A program made the translations under genes and the position numbers. Below, piece by piece: positions 12,481 through 23,129 of a stretch of 64,000 nucleotides of DNA. The stretch covers positions 1,160,892-1,224,891 of the forward strand of contig JAESIW010000115.1 of NCBI GenBank assembly GCA_016802295.1. The letters are read 5' to 3'. Below the pieces are notes generated by a model. It saw only the letters and a list, made by a program, of their open reading frames with translations, was not told where the DNA came from and searched no databases. The DNA comes from Brachionus rotundiformis (Eukaryota > Rotifera > Eurotatoria > Ploima > Brachionidae). The stretch's first letter is position 1, and each line of letters opens with the position of its first letter.

Positions 12481-12874
12481 ATGTCAATTACAACTCTTAA
12501 TTCTCTGCTATTTTTCAATTACTTGAACTCGGTGCGGAAGCCGTTCCAGGAGCGCGCACCCAGTCCCGAAAAGTCCGAGCCAAAGAAAAAAAAACTCTTC
12601 CAACCACACTCGCTGGATTCAGACAGCCAAACTGTAAGTTGACATTTTTTAACCATAATCCAAGATTAAAGCACTCGAAATTCCGTGTTATTTGTTTTGT
12701 TAGGATAATAACAGTATTAAGATAAGCCGTAACAACAAGCGCTCAACAAATTGTTCAAATCTTGTCCGCGGGCAAATTTAGCAGATAAATTTGCTACCAA
12801 ATTTTGCTGCTTTCTATGCCGCGCCGTACTATTTGACAAACATTCAAAACATACCCCCTGCCATATGCCTTTGA
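12481..12874 (+). CDS. two-exon small gene with an in-frame TAG; possible readthrough product or pseudogene
   Basis: Exon 1 is 12481-12633 (51 codons from ATG), followed by a strong donor GTAAGT. A 70-bp intron ends in a TTGTTAG acceptor. Exon 2 begins at 12704 in phase and reaches TAG at 12779-12781, giving 76 residues with a basic KKKK nuclear-signal-like cluster. The same frame stays open after the TAG for 30 codons of clearly protein-like sequence (LPNFAAFYAAPYYLTNIQNI) to TGA 12872-12874. The GC-richer exons against an AT-rich background support a real gene. The TAG could be a disabling mutation, a sequencing error or programmed readthrough. I do not recognise the protein. It lies 350 bp upstream of the homeobox gene on the same strand. 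Confidence 0.4.
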
Positions 12875-13137
12875 AAGCATATTTCAATTGCATTGAATTA
12901 CCTGTGTTTGATAATCGAGATTTTTGGTAAATTTCGATGTCAATAATCCGGTTTATTAACACATTAATTAGTTGAGTAGTTGAAGTGTCAACTGTGACAG
13001 AAAGAAAAATACTCTAAATTTGGTCCATAAATCTTAAATGTGATAAAATAAAATTTTTTCTGATTGGTCAATTGCCAATATTGTACCAACTAATTGAGAT
13101 AGTTTTTTCCTGCTGTTTTCTTTAATACTAAAAAGAG

Positions 13138-13145
13138 TATAAATA
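13138..13145 (+). promoter_or_regulatory. TATA box of the homeobox gene
   Basis: TATAAATA lies 85 bp before the ATG at 13230. A TCATTC initiator-like sequence lies about 13175. An inverted CCAAT (ATTGG) lies at about 13063. Confidence 0.5.
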
Positions 13146-13229
13146 TAGTTTTCGGAAGCCCACTGAAAACCAATTCATTCTAAATTGAGTATTTAATTGA
13201 TTACATAATATTATTCATTAAAGAAAAAA

Positions 13230-14162
13230 ATGGACTCTTTCTATGAACAAACAACTGGTTTGTACAATGCCAATTCGTTGTATCATTCGAGCAGCTATGC
13301 CTACCAGCCTGTTGCCAATTTGTACCATGATTACACACAAGAGACTAGTGAGCAAAATTTTAGCTCCACTTCTTCGCCAAAATTGGACTCTTCGGCTCAA
13401 TCCAACAGTTCCAAGCATTCCCTGACCCCTCCTCTGTCGACGCCATCCATCAACTCGTCCTGTTCGTCAGCATCAGATGCCTCAAACGAGTACATGACAC
13501 GGTACAGCTCTGCAACGCAGTTTCCTTTTTTGACCTCGCCAATCAGCCAATATCCAAACTACAGTTCAATGGGATACATTCCGCACCAATACAACTACAA
13601 CTTTTACCAGTCCAACTTGGAAGCACAGCAAAACAGCTTCCTAAATTTGGTTTCGAACAATACGGAAAACTCTTACTTCAATGGATCATATCTTTCTTTG
13701 CCTTTGTCGATTTCATTCGACTCAAAGCTTGGCACGCCATCCTCAGTGTCCTCAACTTGCACCAATAAATCAAAAGTGTCCAATTCAACACCAAACAGTG
13801 TAGCGCAAACAAAGCCAAAATATCCTGGTTATCAAGTTCCAGAAAAGCCAAAATGTACCATAACTCCATCTCAAATGTCTATTGAGGCGAGTCAAAGACG
13901 CAAGAGAAGACAACGAACCCAGTTTTCCAAGTTTCAATTGTCCGAATTGGAAAAGTTGTTTCAGAGTACAAGATATCCTGATATTTATGTGAGAGAAGAT
14001 TTGGCGGCCAGGATTGGCATACCTGAGTCCAGAATTCAAGTTTGGTTCAAAAATAGAAGATCCAAAATACGCAAGGATGAGAAATTTAATTGCAATGAAA
14101 ATGGTAATGACTGCTTGAATGGAAATTGGAACGATGAGTCAAATGAAGATGACGAATATTAG
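13230..14162 (+). CDS. paired-like (bicoid/Otx-type, K50) homeobox transcription factor, intronless
   Basis: A 310-residue single-exon frame. Residues 1-215 are Ser/Tyr/Asn-rich and disordered. The homeodomain is at about 223-282: RRKRRQRTQF start, TRYPDIYVRE in helix 2, and RIQVWFKNRRSKIRK in helix 3. Lys at homeodomain position 50 gives the bicoid-class DNA preference (TAATCC-type sites). TRYPDI..RE with PESR(I/V)QVWFKNRR is most like Otx, with Gsc and Mix relatives less close, so I leave the gene unnamed. The C-terminus is short and acidic. No intron interrupts the homeodomain, although PRD-class genes often have one there. The gene may therefore be a retrocopy or a fast-evolving paralogue, but it has its own TATA box. 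It acts in the nucleus, presumably in patterning. Confidence 0.88.
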   Translation: MDSFYEQTTGLYNANSLYHSSSYAYQPVANLYHDYTQETSEQNFSSTSSPKLDSSAQSNSSKHSLTPPLSTPSINSSCSSASDASNEYMTRYSSATQFPFLTSPISQYPNYSSMGYIPHQYNYNFYQSNLEAQQNSFLNLVSNNTENSYFNGSYLSLPLSISFDSKLGTPSSVSSTCTNKSKVSNSTPNSVAQTKPKYPGYQVPEKPKCTITPSQMSIEASQRRKRRQRTQFSKFQLSELEKLFQSTRYPDIYVREDLAARIGIPESRIQVWFKNRRSKIRKDEKFNCNENGNDCLNGNWNDESNEDDEY

Positions 14163-14710
14163 ATTGATTATCTATGATCAATTTTTAGATTTTCCCCGAA
14201 GTTTTAAACATTTTCAGATTTTCAGTGTATCGGCTGAAATTTTACAATTAATTGTAAATTTAGATTGTAAATTTTTATTTTTAATTTTCTTAATAAATAT
14301 TTATTAATTTTTTAAATTTTAATAAAGTTAAACAAAATATTATATATTTTATTTTATTATTTACTAATAAATTAATTTGATCAAAATTATTAAAATATTT
14401 TGCAATATTTGTCTCGGATACCTTACCTTACTAATCAATAAAGAAGAAAATATAATTTTTCCATTTTTAAAACAAGAAATTTTAAGATAACCGTCAATCA
14501 GGGTTAGGAAGTAATCATTAATTATTAATATATTATTAATTATATAAAATTTCCTCTCATTTTTATTTCATAGACTGGTTTTTCACTTGCTGAACTCCGC
14601 TTATTTTTATTTAACAGAATGTTTTTTCTTAATTTTGAATAATTATTAAATCTTATCAAAACTGATATTTTTTTAATTTTATTTTTAAACCTTCCTTTAA
14701 ACAGTTTATA

Positions 14711-15230
14711 TTTCAATTAAATTTAAAAAGAAATGATTAGTAGGAAAAAATTGTTAAAATCAAAACAAGATAATTAAACCAAAATAGCGCGATTACTTAT
14801 AAAAAGGTAAACAAGTCTTTCGAAGCATGACTGTCTTCACATGGTACTACTAATTTCTTACATGTGAAAGGATTTAGGTCTATTTGAGAATAAAACTGAG
14901 TCATTCTTCACCAAAATCTTAATTCAGAATTATTATTATAAGTATTATTATAAATGCTTAAATATTTTGAAAATATAAACTACGCTGAACATTTTCAACC
15001 ATTATACCAGCAGGACCAAATCATAATTCAGAGTTGAATTTTATCAAATAGCTTGATCAACTTATTTTTCGATTTATTTTTAAACAAAATTTCGAAAACT
15101 ATTAAAAAAATTTAGAAAAATTATGTTCTTGGACTATAAAATTGACTGGAAGCTTTTATTAATGGATTTTTTACCAAATATTTAGCTTTTGAAATAATTT
15201 TTCTAAAAAAATGTACTTTTTATGCACTGT
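14711..15230 (+). repeat. dispersed direct repeat, copy B (copy A 11364-11930)
   Basis: The second copy of the repeat described at 11364-11930, same orientation, downstream of the homeobox gene. The best-matching core lies at about 14760-14845. The sequence between the repeat and the otubain gene (15231-15614) shows nothing else. Confidence 0.75.
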
Positions 15231-15614
15231 ATTCTCGCCATCAGAATTTTTTACCAAGTCTTAAGATTTAATTAACCAAAGCAATAGTCTTGTTGGTTTT
15301 CTTGGTGAATTAAAAAAGAGATGGACAAGCTTTTTGAAACACTTTAGGTATATTTAAAGTGTCTGATAAACTTTTCTTATCTGGAAATTTTTTAATGTCT
15401 GTTAATACACTTTAAAAAACATTTTCAAAATAAAAAATACATTTTTTGAGATAAATTAAATGGGATAAGGTAATTAAATAAGAGGTATGAACGTTTAAAT
15501 TAATTTTTAATTTAAAAAAATAACTCATTTTTCAATTTTTTTGCTTTCTTCAATTTTTAAAATAATTAAGAAAAAATATTTAGACACAAAAGTGTTTTGT
15601 TAAAACAGTTAAAA

Positions 15615-17105
15615 TTAGTTTTTATAAATAATATCATAATGACCAGGACGATATAAAATAAATATGTTCGGATTGCTATTTTCGGGAAAGTTGTGAGGTG
15701 TTGCCTCGGTTTGATCAGTCCTATCCAAATAAATTATACCAACAGGCACATTAAGCGCATTAGTTAGAGCAATAATGTGAATATGGTCACTTTCTTTATA
15801 CATTGGTTCAACTTCCTTTAATAAAATAATTAAAACTATATAATTGTATTTTAGAGATAAAAATTTACATGGCTACAAAATTCTTTAATAGACTGATAAG
15901 TCTCGATAAATGATAAGAAAAAATCTGCATTATTCTGTAAATAAGCGGACACAATTAGCCTTTTTAAATTATTAATTAAATTTTTGGTTTTAGTTAATAA
16001 AACCTTAAGAAAACGACTATATAATCTGAAGAGCCCGGATTATTGAAAATTTCTTCCAAAAGCGCAACATCCGACTTATCTGTTATTTTATCAAGTTCTT
16101 CAATAAACTAAAGATTTTTTAGTTTAAATATCATGGTATTAAACTATATTTTTTCTAATTAAAATCTTACCACATCTTTGAAATCATCCACTGTAAAAGA
16201 GTTATAACCAAGTTGATTCAAATCAGTGCAAATTTTGTTAGCTAAATCTTTTAATCTTAAATTGTTTATAAATTTAAATCAAAGGTTTTCATTCAAATTA
16301 AAAAAACTTTTCCAAAAAATTCCTAATGAGGTATTTTTAGAACCAAAAGATAGAATACTAAAAGAAGAAATTAAATTTTTTAGCTAAATAGAAAAATATC
16401 TTTTTAAACAAAAAAAATTAATAAAATTCTTGTTAAAGCCTTTTATGAAGAGAATGTTCATCATTGGTATAAGTAATTGGATTCAAGATTAACAAAGGAG
16501 AACATTTATTGATAATAAATGGAACAGATTAGGATTCTAAAATTAAATAATAATTTCAAAAGTTTAAATAATATTTTTTAATATTTTTCAATTAATTTTT
16601 TCAGCCTTATTTAATAAATAGATTCTAATTAAAAAAATTACTTCAGTATTTCATCAGGTCTACCCATTATGGTTTCAAAGTATCTAAAAGCAAATGCACG
16701 AAAAAAGCAGTTTCCATCTCCTCTTGTTTTCCGAATTAGACTAAAGCTATTTGACAATTCCTTTAATTAAAATATTGGTTATTTAGCTTTTAAAATTAAA
16801 ATAATCTGTTTATACTTTTATTTTGGATCTATAGATGTTATCTTCCAAAGAGTATTCACTTAACAAACTGTCCGAATTGATCAAATCACCGATCAATTTT
16901 TGCTCTCGAGCAATCTAACAATGTTAAAATGACAATTTTTCCAAACATATTGACCAATTAATACCTCTTTTTCAATTGCTTCCTGTTGGGCAGTTATTTT
17001 CTCATCAATTAATTCTTAAAATTAAAATTAATTACACGATCACAGGATACATTTTCGAAAAATACCATCTTTATAATCAAATTCGTGTAATGTTTGGTCA
17101 GTCAT
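15615..17105 (-). CDS. OTUB: otubain deubiquitinase (OTUB family)
   Basis: Eight exons on the minus strand: 17105-17066, 17014-16965, 16914-16816, 16760-16642, 16255-16171, 16107-16004, 15959-15869 and 15815-15615. All junctions are in phase; total 789 nt, 262 residues (human OTUB1 271). Otubains are cytosolic cysteine proteases that cleave Lys48-type ubiquitin chains. The catalytic motif TRGDGNCFFRAF gives Asp78/Cys81. The His is in YRPGHYDIIYK near residue 255. EVEPMYKESDHIHIIALTNA and IYLDR..PHNFPE match the family block for block. OTUB1 versus OTUB2 is not decided. The ATG follows directly after an AG (TATTAAG|ATG), a possible trans-splice acceptor. The DDOST stop lies 315 bp upstream on the same strand, so co-transcription is possible. 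Confidence 0.93.
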
Positions 17106-17420
17106 CTTAATATTTAACTTTAAATAGAGAGATAATATAAAGTTTAAACGAATAGCTAAATCCGTTCAAGGATCAAAATAAGATAAAATAAGCAAAAAAA
17201 ATATAAATTTTTTTTGAGTTAAAATTTATTTTTAAAATAAAAATCAACTAAACATAACAAATAGATACTCAGTCTTTTTATTATTATAAATTGCCAAAAA
17301 GAAATAAATTAAATCGAAATATGCTTAAAATTTAAAGGAGCTGACGATTTAAATGTAACAAAAAATCACATTTGTTCTATACTAGGTAGACAAAATTGGT
17401 ATCTTTTTTTTTTAAAAAAT

Positions 17421-18851
17421 TTATTTTTCTTCATCTACGTGATACAATTGAATAAAGGAGAACAAAAATACGGCTGCCATCATGGAAAATGCGCTCGCAT
17501 AGTATGGGAACGCTGCTGGAATGAATCGTTCATACTGAGTGTGCTGTAATGGTCTCACAGATACTTGGGTTGAGGAAAACAAATGAGTGTAGCCAATACG
17601 GTTGTAGTCTACGACAAATTTAAAAATACCATATACATCAGGTATTTTAAATTTAACATTAAAATTTCCATTCGAGTTGGTCATTGTGGTTCTAACAAAC
17701 GGATCTAGGCGAATAAACTCCAATTGAACATCTTTGGCTTGGAATGGTACCCATTTTCCATTAACCATTTCTTCAATCTTGATCGAATAAAAAATATCCT
17801 CTTTGACTGTGTAGGCAACTGGTGGTTTATTTTCACCAATTTTGTGATGATCAACTCCAGTAACTCTAATTACACCTTTTTCTTTAAAAACCCACTGGGA
17901 CAAGCTTACTGCCAAATCTTTGTTTCCGCTTTTTTCAAATCGCTTTGAATTGGCAGCAGAGTTTTGAACTGGTGATTCGAAAAAATCATTGGAAAAAAAA
18001 TCCAAAGATCCGACAAAAACCACTCTGGCATTGTTTCTGGCTTGCAAGGCACTCACCAACAAAGCACTTTTTCCCAACGAGTGTGGATACTCTGTTATTT
18101 TTTCACTTGGATTGTAAGTATAAGAATAGGAACTGGCTGTCAAAATGTCCAATAAAAGCGGATTTTCTGGATCAGCAGTCATACTTAAATTAAATACAAA
18201 ATAATAATAAAATATTTAATTTTTTTCAAAATTTATATACGCAATTCCTCTGTATAGAATTGGTGCGCCTGATCTGGCATTTCCGACAATTAGGTTATTG
18301 TTGATTAAATTTTGCGGATCACTGACTATTAAAGTGTTCTGGCCATCATCGTTTACATCCGAGTTGAATCTATCTATGACACTAGTGCCTTCATCACTGA
18401 ACTCAATGCCGCACTCTCCCGCTATTTCTCTAATTGGCTCACCCAATTGAGAATTGGCAGCAACTAACACATTGCCACCTGCATCAATAAAGTCAACCAC
18501 CGACTTGGTAGTGATATTTCCTCCAAATTCTTATTTGTTTAATTTAAGATGAGAAAAAATTTTTTTCAAATAATTTTCTTTACCAGCTACATTTGGGCAG
18601 AGTAAGGCCAAATGGTCGAATATGTACTCGTTGTATTTGGTCAAAGCAAGGTCTGGTTCATCAGCGGTCTTAAAGGTTATTTGAAATCCTCGATCACGTA
18701 AGGATTTAAAAAATATTGAATGGGTTTCGCGAATGGAGTATGTGTCAAGTAAGACCAGAAGTCTTTTTCCTTGACCATTTGGAACAATTCCTTTAGAAAA
18801 AATGGCCTCGATGAGGACCAATACACTCAAGATAAAAAACAATTTCCTCAT
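17421..18851 (-). CDS. DDOST: oligosaccharyltransferase 48-kDa subunit (DDOST/WBP1)
   Basis: Three exons: 18851-18584, 18529-18241 and 18183-17421; 439 residues (human 456), all phases agreeing. This is the non-catalytic subunit of the ER complex that moves the dolichol-linked glycan onto Asn of nascent proteins. It has a signal peptide at residues 1-19 (MRKLFFILSVLVLIEAIFS). Family blocks in order are RLLVLLDTYSIRETHS.FF, FGGNITTKSVVDFIDAGGNV, GECGIEF, ARNNARVVF.GSLDFFS, WVFKEKGVIRV, DVYGIFKFVVDYNRIGYTHL and STQVSVRPLQHTQYERFIP. A C-terminal membrane segment follows, with a short cytosolic tail. An acceptor-like TATAG sits 15 nt before the ATG. Confidence 0.95.
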
Positions 18852-18921
18852 TGTTCAATAAGAAATCTATAATTAATTTATTTTATTTTTAAAACAAGTT
18901 TTTATATTTAATATTTAAAAT

Positions 18922-19006
18922 TTAGTTTTGATAGTGAATGTAAGCCGTGGCAGTTTTGAAATTTTTTTCGTATAATTTCTTCTTTCGTGGATAGAGTTTG
19001 TTCAGT
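18922..19006 (-). CDS. possible terminal exon of a minus-strand gene just upstream of DDOST
   Basis: On the minus strand an acceptor (AAAATAG) is followed by 28 codons, reading LNKLYPRKKKLYEKNFKTAT then AYIHYQN and TAA (18922-18924). The basic, non-AT-biased composition looks coding. No upstream exon could be placed with confidence between 19010 and 19800, so the gene is incomplete. Its stop would lie only 70 bp before the DDOST ATG, as in an operon-like cluster. Confidence 0.3.
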
Positions 19007-19814
19007 CTATTTTAAATTAAACTGTTTTAAATCGTGTATGAATTGAATTTGTCAAGGTATAATTTTAATATTTTGCAGTTTGTGCATATTTTATTTTCAA
19101 TCAAAATTTGTCTTATTTTTTTAATTAAAATCAAAAATTAATAGATAAAATAATAGTCTTTTTGTAAGAGAAAATCAATATATTAAAATTAACTTTATTT
19201 TTCCAAGTCATCTTTGATTTCCTTTAAAATTCATATCCAATATTCAAGTTTATAATTGAAAAAAATATTAATTTGTTTATCAAACATATTTTTTATTCAC
19301 CAAATCAATTTTTTTTAATAACAAAAACAGTAAAAATATTTATTCTTGTCTATTTTATATTCCTTGATCTTATAAAATATAAATGAATTATCTCCTTAAA
19401 GAATGTTGAATTCTAGAAATAAAACCATCAATAATTTATCTTATTAAATATCTATTTAAGATAGCTATTTTTTTCTATTTTAGTAAAATTAGTCAATATG
19501 TTCAAATGGTAAATTATTTTAATAAAAAAATAAGAATTGATTTTATTTTGTTAAAACAGACTGAAATAATCTGTTGGTGATTTTTGAGATTTCAGCTTAA
19601 CAAAATTAGCAAATTTGAATTACTCAACCTTGTTTTCATTTTAAATTTATCAACTTGGTATAGACATATTTCTTTAAACCTCCTTCTTTGCTGATGTAAA
19701 AAGTTAAATTTTTTAAATGACTCATGCTCAGAAAAAGTTATGAATAGGATGTAATTTATTAATTTAAATTTTATGAAAAAAAAGATTTTATTTTAATCGG
19801 CATGCATCGAATAT

Positions 19815-19979
19815 GCATGTGATCTTTCACGTAGTCTACAGGAGAGCTGTATGGCGGGTACATAGGCCTACATGTCTTTTTCCAAATCTTGTCTAATGAG
19901 GGCGCCGTTGGCTTCGATCATCTCCCAGTATAAAATCCGAAAGCAGCGAGAATATGCTGTACAGCTGATCCTCTGCAGA
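19815..19979 (+). repeat. 165-bp dispersed repeat, copy A (copy B 50529-50693)
   Basis: Starts GCATGTGATCTTTCACGTAG and ends CTCTGCAGA. The second copy at 50529-50693 has the same length with no indel. I count 11 substitutions by eye (about 93% identity), nearly all transitions. It is GC-richer than its surroundings. Reading frames on either strand show no excess of silent changes, so I see no evidence that it codes. The family is unknown. Confidence 0.85.
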
Positions 19980-20443
19980 CTTTTTCTCAATTGAGAGAGA
20001 AAGTCGCTTGGTTTGTGGTTCCAAGCTAGTCTAAATAGTTGAGCTGTTGAATTGTATGATAATATTGAGACCGATATTTTCTAAAATACCTGTAATTTCA
20101 ATTTAAGTGGATTCAGTATATTTTTATCTGAGACTTGGTTGAAGAAGATTGAAGGCTAAAGACTGTGACAAGTCAAAGTTGTAATTTAACTTGATAATAA
20201 TTTTTTTAAAGCCAAGTAAATTACTTATAATTTTCAAATAAATGATAAATTTTTTCGAAATTTAAAGTTTTTACATTTTAATTTTCATTAAAAACTAAAA
20301 ATTAATAAAAAATAGTCGGTTTAAGACGAGTTGGAAATTTTTTTTGTTTCAAATTTCTTTAAAAAAGTCAGCAAGGACAGTAAAAAGTTTCTAAACTCAA
20401 ATTTATAGAGAAATACTTAAACAAAATGCACAATGACCGCAAT

Positions 20444-20521
20444 AGCCCTGAGGGCTAAGCACAAATTTTTCGCTGGCATAGATCGATAGATCAATTTACC
20501 ACAGTATCACCTACTACTACT
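20444..20521 (+). repeat. hairpin followed by CTA microsatellite (retroelement 3'-tail-like)
   Basis: AGCCCT-G-AGGGCT at 20444-20456 forms a perfect short hairpin. CTACTACTACTA follows at about 20511-20522. A stem-loop followed by a short tandem repeat is a common form for the 3' end of LINE and SINE elements. No body was recognised upstream. Confidence 0.35.
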
Positions 20522-21109
20522 AATTAATTCAATTTTAAATTAATTTTATTCAAAAAATTTAAATTAAAATCAATAAATTTTTAAACAGCTTTTAATTTGA
20601 AATTACTTTATGATTTTTTCTCAGTCTAATTTTCAAGATAAATTGGTTCACTAAACAATTTTGATGACAAAATTCAAAATGTTGGCATCATAGTTGTCAA
20701 AATCATTTCTTGTCCCAATAAACTTGATATTAGTATTAACAAAAAGTAAATACAGGGTCAGTTAGTCGAGTACTGACTAATATTTTGAATATTTTTAAAA
20801 GCTTAGTGTTCTAAGTTCAGATAATAGGAGTTTGGGAAACTTGGCATGAGATTTTAGCTTTACACGAATTAGATCTGATTATTGAATAATTAAAGATAAA
20901 TCAATGAAATTTTTTGAATTATTTTCTAAAAGAAATTTTGTAAAGGTTTATTATTATCATAAATGTTAAATTTTTTTAAATTAAATTTAGTGTTACAGTC
21001 ATTTAGTAATTAAAATTTGAAAAAAAAATGTTTATATTTTGATAGAATTTATTAGTTAAATAATTAAATTTTCATCGAAAATCTTTAATATACAAATAAT
21101 TTTTTCGAA

Positions 21110-21771
21110 ATTTTTATCTTTTTTAATTTTTTTTCCAACATAGGTCATCCACTTCAAAATGATGATAAAAAAGATTTTGTACTCTATAGAACCTCTTTAA
21201 ATAATTATAACATTTTTTTTTATAGATTTTTAAAGACGATAAATAGGCAATATATAGAGTAAAGTATATTTTTATATAAATTTTTTTATCTTAATTATTA
21301 GTAGCTATGTAGATATTTGAATCTCAAAATATAATTATTTAACTAAAATTTGATACCAAAAAGAAGATATCAAAGGCTTAAAAAAAGATTAGTTTCTTTA
21401 ACTATTTTTAAAAAATAATTGAGTTAGATTTAAAGTATTTGTTTAAGAATTTTGGTAAAAATCTTGTCTTTTTTATTAATATAAATTGCCTTATTAATAT
21501 TAAATTCTTTCTGAGATTTTTATTAATTAAAATAATTAAACTAGATTTTTACTCAATAAATGACGGAGGCTGATAATCAATTTATCAAATAATTGTATCC
21601 TTAATAATGTCATGAAAATACATTAAATTAGAGAAAATTGAAAAAAATTTTGCCTAAACTAATTTAAGGGGTTCTACTGAGTACAAGATAAGTCTTTGAA
21701 AAATAGGACTTTTTTTATCAATTTTTGAAGTGGATGGGCTGATTAGTGGTGGAAAAAAAAGATAAAAATTG
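21110..21771. mobile_element. MITE-like element with long imperfect terminal inverted repeats
   Basis: The left arm (about 21110-21202) and the right arm (about 21662-21771) are reverse complements over about 95-110 bp, with indels. Matching blocks are TTTTTATCTTTTTT, GGTCATCCACTTCAAAA / reverse of TTTTTGAAGTGGATGGGC, and TTGTACTC..TAGAACC.CTTTAAA. About 460 bp of AT-rich sequence lies between them without a coding frame. Exact ends and a target duplication could not be fixed. A non-autonomous DNA element or a hairpin-forming repeat are the options. Confidence 0.5.
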
Positions 21772-22694
21772 AAAAATTAACATTTAGTAAACAAGTAATA
21801 CATTCTTTATCTTTAATTTGAATATCATTATTTCAAAAGCATTAGAATAATCTACATAACAAATAATTTACATTTTTTTAACAGAAAATAAAAATAAAGA
21901 TAAACAAAGTACCTGGTATTATTAAATAATTTTCAAATTAATCAACATGATCGTGTTTTTTAAGTAAAATATTATTCATCAAAAAAGTAAACAATTACCA
22001 ATTATAAAATTGATTTTTGTAAAAATTTGAAAAATTTTAAATGTCTTCAAATAAAAGATTTTAAAAAATCTTTTTAAAATTTAATTTATTTTCGTTAATT
22101 TTTTTCATTCCAAAAAAATAATTGCTTATTCAGTAATTAATGGGAATAAATAAAAATTTATGTTTATCTATAAGACTTTATTATTATTTTTTTACTAAGT
22201 TTTAAAAAAATTAAAATTTCTTTAAAGTAAAATTAAAAGTCAAGTCTAATGTTTTTTGCTTTGTTTACTTTAGCTTTTTTTTAATGAACAAATAATAAAA
22301 AAGTGCTCTAGAAAGTATATACAATTTTATGTTTAGAATGAGATAAAATTTTTTGCTTGGCCATATTTCAAACCAGTCGTAAAAAGTCTTGAGAAGTACA
22401 ATTAATAATCATACGGCGATATAAGCTAAGATGACCGAAAAGCGTCAGCTAAAATCATACTAAAAATCCATACTTGGTACCGTATTTCAAATTTTTATCA
22501 CAAGCTTAGCTTTTTTGTTTTTTTTTTTAAAAAAAAACATTTGGAAAAAAAATTCTTAGCTAATATCGAACTCAGTGCTGCCTTGATATGATAACAAAAA
22601 TGGTTTGATAGACAAAAAAGTTTCATAATAAATAAAAAAAATGATAAAAAAATACAAAATTCATATTAAAACCACTCTTTGGCTTTGGAAAACA

Positions 22695-22796
22695 TTATAA
22701 ATTAATTATTTGTTGGTTTTGTTTGAATTTTGTGCCATCACTAAAAATGCTGAGCCTATCCAATTTGGTCAACATGTCATTTCTAATCACCATCAT
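22695..22796 (-). CDS. 33-residue small ORF in the TENT5 3' flank
   Basis: ATG at 22796-22794, TAA at 22697-22695 on the minus strand. The product MMVIRNDMLTKLDRLSIFSD then GTKFKQNQQIINL has protein-like composition. It could be an unlinked small ORF, an alternative last exon of TENT5 (stop at 23130), or chance. Confidence 0.2.
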   Translation of the reverse strand: MMVIRNDMLTKLDRLSIFSDGTKFKQNQQIINL

Positions 22797-23129
22797 TCTA
22801 TTTTAACTCAAATTACTTCCAAATTATTGCTTTAAAAAAACTCTTTTTAACTTTGTGTGTGTAGAAATTTTTTTGTTTTATTTTACATTTTTTTAAATGA
22901 ATAAAAATTTTTAATTTTTTTCTCTATCTTGGAAGAATCGCTTTTACCGACAAATAAATAAAAAAATAAAAAAAAAAGTATAAAGAAAAAGAAATATACA
23001 ATTAACATTAAAAGAAATTAAAAAAAAAAGCAATATATATATCAGATAATTGTTTTAAAAAAGTTTTTTGCTCCGTTTCCAAAATTTAGACTAAAAACTT
23101 TTGAATAAAACAAAAAAAAAAGAGAATAA

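Larger units (their letters stand above)
19007..22694. other. AT-rich stretch, repeats only
   Basis: It contains a 165-bp dispersed repeat (19815-19979), a hairpin-plus-microsatellite tail (20444-20521) and an inverted-repeat pair (21110-21771). No protein gene was recognised. Confidence 0.6.

Noticed and set aside
20750..20795. GTCAGT..ACTGAC palindrome
   Set aside because: Short and isolated; no terminator or element context.
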